From contig DASVPY010000020.1 of NCBI GenBank assembly GCA_036389395.1, forward strand, positions 1 through 64,000: 64,000 nt of DNA. Direction: 5' to 3'. This document shows positions 60,934-64,000 of this stretch, in pieces. The position numbers and the translations under genes are program-made. The stretch is from QHXQ01 sp036389395. GTDB taxonomy: Bacteria > Acidobacteriota > Blastocatellia > Pyrinomonadales > Pyrinomonadaceae. The notes beneath the pieces were generated by a model. It was not told the DNA's origin and did no database searches. It saw nothing but the letters and a program-made list of their open reading frames with translations. The first letter of the stretch is position 1; the number at the start of each line of letters is the position of its first letter.

Positions 60934-62160
60934 TTGCGCGTGTTGATGGGGATGCCGGAGGCGGCGTCGCTGGGCGGCCCGGCGGCGTGCGAGCCGCCGT
61001 TCGCGGCGGCGCTGCGGCGGCTCGGCGTGGAGGTCTGCGAGGAGACTTACGTCTACGGCGAGCAGTTGGGCGGCACGACCTTGCGGCAGCGCGCCACGCG
61101 CGTCCTGCGCGCCGCGCGGCGGCTGCGGCGGCGTCTGCGCGCCGAGCCGTTCGACGTGGTGCATCTCAACAGCTCGTTCGACGCGCGCGCGCTGCTGCGC
61201 GACGTGACGACGCTCAGGCTCATCCGCCGCGGGACGCGCGCACGCTTCTTCATCAAGTTCCACGGCTCGGACGCGGAGCTGCTGCGCACGGGCGATCCCA
61301 TCTTGCGCCGCTTCGTCCGCCGCGTGCTCGAACGCGCGCACGGCATCGGCGTGCTCTCGACCGAAGAGCGCGACAACTTCGTGCGCGCGGGCGTGAACGA
61401 GCGCCGCGTCTTCGTCGTCAAGAACGTCGTCGTGACTGGTGAAGAAGAGTCGGCGACGAACGCTGACGGCGTGAACGTTGATGAGATGAATGCTGATGGC
61501 GCGTCCGCGGCCAGCGCAGTCGGCGCTGCGGCGAACGACTTGCGCGCGCGGCTCGACGTGGCGGCGGACGTGCCGCTGCTGCTCTTCATCGCGCGCTTCA
61601 TCCCGGCCAAAGGTCTGCTCGACGTGCTCGGCGCGTGCGCGCTCTTGCGCGAGCGCGGCGAACGTTTCCGCCTGCTCTGCGTCGGCGACGGCCCCGCGCG
61701 CGCGGAGGCCGAAGCCGAGGTCGCGCGCCTGCGCCTGCGCCCCTACGTGCGCTTCTTCGGCTACGTGCCCGAAGCGGAGACGCGCGCCTTCTACCAAGGC
61801 AGCACCGCGCTCGTCTTCCCGACCTACCACTACGAAGGCTTCCCCATGGTCATCTTCAAGGCGCTCGCGGCCGGGCTGCCCGTCGTCACCACGCAAATCC
61901 GCGCCGCCCGCGACTACCTGCGCGAACCCGACAACTGCCTCTGGGTCGCCCCGCGCGCGCCCGAAGAGTTGGCCGACAAACTCGCGCGCCTGCTCCGCGA
62001 CGCACCCTTGCGCGCCCAGATGGCCCGCAACAACCGCGCCCTCGCCGCCGAGTTCAACGCCGACGCGGTGGCGCGCGAGTACCTCGCCGTTTACAATCAA
62101 CTCAGAAGCCAGGAGTCAGAAGCCAGAAGCCAGAATAAACTGACGACCACTGACTCCTGA
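60934..62160 (+). CDS. Glycosyltransferase family 4 with repeat-derived C-terminal tail
   Basis: A 408-residue GT-B transferase. MRVLMGMPEAASLGGPAACE begins a GT4 N-domain; LLLFIARFIPAKGLLDVLGAC and VFPTYHYEGFPMVIFKALAAGLPVVTT mark the donor domain. TTG at 60934 follows GGAG at good spacing; GTG 60940 and ATG 60946 are alternatives. Between the domains is a low-complexity insertion rich in Asn, Ala, Asp and Gly (61441-61535). The last roughly 19 residues, rich in Gln, Ser, Arg and Thr, and the stop codon, come from the left arm of the downstream palindrome. Confidence 0.92.
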   Translation: MRVLMGMPEAASLGGPAACEPPFAAALRRLGVEVCEETYVYGEQLGGTTLRQRATRVLRAARRLRRRLRAEPFDVVHLNSSFDARALLRDVTTLRLIRRGTRARFFIKFHGSDAELLRTGDPILRRFVRRVLERAHGIGVLSTEERDNFVRAGVNERRVFVVKNVVVTGEEESATNADGVNVDEMNADGASAASAVGAAANDLRARLDVAADVPLLLFIARFIPAKGLLDVLGACALLRERGERFRLLCVGDGPARAEAEAEVARLRLRPYVRFFGYVPEAETRAFYQGSTALVFPTYHYEGFPMVIFKALAAGLPVVTTQIRAARDYLREPDNCLWVAPRAPEELADKLARLLRDAPLRAQMARNNRALAAEFNADAVAREYLAVYNQLRSQESEARSQNKLTTTDS

Positions 62161-62214
62161 CTTCAAGCTTTTATCTTCTAGCTTTTAACTTCTGGCTTCT
62201 GACTCCTAGCTTCT
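62104..62214. repeat. Palindrome, AGAAGCCAGGAGTCAG family, overlapping a coding end
   Basis: Arms 62104-62129 and 62189-62214 pair at 25 of 26 positions. The left arm lies inside the GT4 frame and encodes part of its tail; the stop TGA is at 62158-62160. The right arm ends 14 bases before asnB. Sister copy 22786-22989. Confidence 0.9.
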
Positions 62215-62228
62215 GTCTTCATGCCTTT

Positions 62229-64000
62229 ATGTGCGGTATCGCGGGACTGATCGGGATTGAGCCGGAAGCGCGCGTGGGCGCGATGCTGGGGCGCATCGCG
62301 CACCGCGGGCACGACGGCGAGGGCGTGTGGGCGTCCGCGCCGTTGGACGCGGCGGGGCGGCGCGTCTGCCTGGGTCACCGGCGGCTGGCGATCATCGCCA
62401 CGTCCGAAGCGGGCCGGCAGCCGATGGCTTACGCCGACGGCCGCTTCAGCGTCACCTTCAACGGCGAGGTTTACAACTACCGCGAGCTGCGCCGCGACCT
62501 CGCAGCGCGCGGGCACGCGCTGCGCACGGAGACGGACACGGAAGTCCTGCTCGCCGCCTACGCCGAGTGGGGCGTGGACTGCCTCGCGCGCCTCAACGGC
62601 ATCTTCGCCTTCGCCCTCTGGGACGCGCACGCGCGCACGCTCGTCCTCGCGCGCGACCGCCTCGGCGTCAAGCCGCTCTACTACGCCACGCCGAACAACG
62701 GAACAAGCAGCACGAACGGCACAAGCGGCACAGGCGACGAGAACGACGCGGACGGCGCTGTCGGCGCGAACGTCGCGCGCGGGCACGCGCCGACGCTCGT
62801 CTTCGCTTCGGAGATCAAAGCGATCTTAGCGAGCGGTCTTGTCGGCCGCGAGTTGAACGTCGAAGCACTCCACCAGTACCTCACGTTCCTGTGGACACCC
62901 GATCCGCACACGGTCTTTAGCGGCGTCTGGAAGCTGCCGCCCGCGCACGTCCTCACGTGGCGCGACGGCGTGACCGAGGTGCGGCCGTGGTGGGACGTTT
63001 CGTTCGACGAGATCGAAGAGGGTCAGAGCGAGGCGTGTTGGCGCGAGCGCGTGCTCGAGACGCTCGACCGCGTCGTGCGCCTGGAGATGGTCGCGGACGT
63101 GCCGCTCGGCTCGTTCCTGTCGGGCGGCGTGGACTCTTCGACCATCGTCGCGCTGATGAACCGGCACAGCTCGGGCCGCCGCGTCTCGACCTACACCATC
63201 GGCATCGCGGCGGAAGACCTGCGCTACGACATCATCCCCGACGACGCGCGCTGGGCGCGGCAGGTCGGCCGCCTGCTTGCGACCGACTACCACGAGATCA
63301 CGCTCAAGCCGGACGTAGTCGAACTGCTGCCGCGGCTCGTCTACCACATGGACGAACCCGTGGCCGACCCGGCCATCATCACGAGCTACCTGGTCGCGCG
63401 CGCGGCGCGCGCGACTCTGACCGTGCTGCTCTCCGGCGTCGGCGGCGACGAGGTCTTCGCCGGCTACCCGCGGCAACTGGCGATGAAGCTCGCGGGCGTG
63501 CTCGACCCCGTGCCCGCACTCTTGCGCCGCCCCTTCATGCGCGCGGTCGCCGCCACCTTGCCCGGCGGTCTGCCCGGTCGCTTCACCGCGCCGCTCCGCA
63601 ACGCCAAGAAGTTCGCCGCGAGCGCCGCGCACGCCTTCGAGGATCGTTACCTCGGCTTCGGCACGTACTTCAACGCCGAGATGAAGCGGCGACTCTACAC
63701 GGACGACCTGCGCGCCGCTACGCAAGCGTTCGATCCTTACGCCGAGCACCGCCGCCACTTCGCGCGCGTCCGCCACGCCGCGCCCTTAAACCGCCTGCTC
63801 TACGTCGATCTCAAGACCTTCCTGCCGTGTCTTAATCTGGCGTACACGGACAAGACCTCGATGGCGGCGACGCTCGAAGTGCGCGTGCCGTTCCTCAATC
63901 ACGAACTGGTGGAACTGGCCGCGCGTATGCCGCCGGAGTTGAAGCTGCGCGGGCTGAAGCGCAAGTACATTTTGAAGCGCGCCGCCGAATCTTTGCTGCC
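62229..64000 (+). CDS. asnB: Asparagine synthase (glutamine-hydrolysing), 3' end outside window
   Basis: Glutamine-dependent amidotransferase that makes asparagine, or in glycan loci amidates a sugar acid. Cys2 is the glutaminase nucleophile (MCGIAGLIG); HRGHDGEGVW, FNGEVYNYRELR and TETDTEVLLAAY complete the glutaminase domain. The synthetase has SGGVDSSTIVALMNRHSS with LLSGVGGDEVFAGYPRQ and the C-terminal DKTSMAATLEVRVPFLN. A low-complexity insertion of repeated Asn-Gly-Thr/Asp units (about 62694-62790) falls between the two domains. The ATG at 62229 gives the required N-terminal Cys2; the frame stays open to the window end. Confidence 0.94.
   Translation, partial: MCGIAGLIGIEPEARVGAMLGRIAHRGHDGEGVWASAPLDAAGRRVCLGHRRLAIIATSEAGRQPMAYADGRFSVTFNGEVYNYRELRRDLAARGHALRTETDTEVLLAAYAEWGVDCLARLNGIFAFALWDAHARTLVLARDRLGVKPLYYATPNNGTSSTNGTSGTGDENDADGAVGANVARGHAPTLVFASEIKAILASGLVGRELNVEALHQYLTFLWTPDPHTVFSGVWKLPPAHVLTWRDGVTEVRPWWDVSFDEIEEGQSEACWRERVLETLDRVVRLEMVADVPLGSFLSGGVDSSTIVALMNRHSSGRRVSTYTIGIAAEDLRYDIIPDDARWARQVGRLLATDYHEITLKPDVVELLPRLVYHMDEPVADPAIITSYLVARAARATLTVLLSGVGGDEVFAGYPRQLAMKLAGVLDPVPALLRRPFMRAVAATLPGGLPGRFTAPLRNAKKFAASAAHAFEDRYLGFGTYFNAEMKRRLYTDDLRAATQAFDPYAEHRRHFARVRHAAPLNRLLYVDLKTFLPCLNLAYTDKTSMAATLEVRVPFLNHELVELAARMPPELKLRGLKRKYILKRAAESLL

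Overview
The window is a very GC-rich bacterial chromosome segment (roughly two thirds to 70% G+C by eye), densely coding on both strands, with no rRNA, tRNA, insertion sequence, phage gene or CRISPR array that I can recognise. A PadR regulator overlapping a MacB/FtsX-type permease of the 'ADOP' class, a soil-type enzyme set, Wzm/Wzt glycan export and the dnaG-rpoD order point to Acidobacteriota. Blastocatellia is my best guess at class level; this is inference from gene content, not a phylogeny.

Layout. 1-4.4 kb: dnaG and rpoD on the minus strand, with dnaG interrupted by an intein. 4.5-6.5 kb: two overlapping glycosyltransferase genes. 6.7-10.6 kb: an exported ankyrin protein and MutS2. 11-21 kb: a thioredoxin/NHL-propeller protein, a membrane HD-GYP-GAF protein, a GNAT acetyltransferase, a secreted subtilase fused to a degenerate ClpB-like AAA+ domain, and a zinc-ribbon rhomboid. 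21-24 kb: 3-hydroxyacyl-CoA dehydrogenase, enoyl-CoA hydratase, ribH and nusB. 24.3-30.5 kb: a minus-strand set of amidohydrolase, GH31 glucosidase, a small Tat-type protein and an amidase. 30.7-43 kb: galE, a PfkB kinase, an M48 protease-propeller fusion, PadR/ADOP, uvrC and a Rieske-FAD oxidoreductase. 43-64 kb: a cell-surface glycan locus with a nucleotide-sugar dehydrogenase carrying a second intein, Wzm/Wzt ABC exporter, O-antigen ligase with an embedded PDZ-like domain, at least five glycosyltransferases, a methyltransferase and asparagine synthase. Two tandem secreted paralogues of lower G+C lie inside this last region.

Two things stand out. First, there are two inteins, each inserted immediately before a cysteine essential to its host protein: the last zinc ligand of the DnaG CHC2 finger and the catalytic nucleophile of the sugar dehydrogenase. 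The dnaG intein is much lower in G+C than its host and looks recently acquired; the other matches its host. Second, at least 17 long intergenic palindromes belong to about seven sequence families but share one architecture: each arm is built of short, direct, word-like repeats and the two arms are inverted around a small loop. All but about one or two lie at the 3' end of a gene, often between convergent genes. Some supply stop codons, and one encodes the C-terminal tail of a glycosyltransferase.

How the genes work together: the 44-64 kb genes together with galE and the 4.5-6.5 kb transferases would make activated sugars, assemble a glycan on a lipid carrier, export it through Wzm/Wzt and ligate it at the outer surface. 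The rest are housekeeping or secreted-enzyme functions without a single common pathway.
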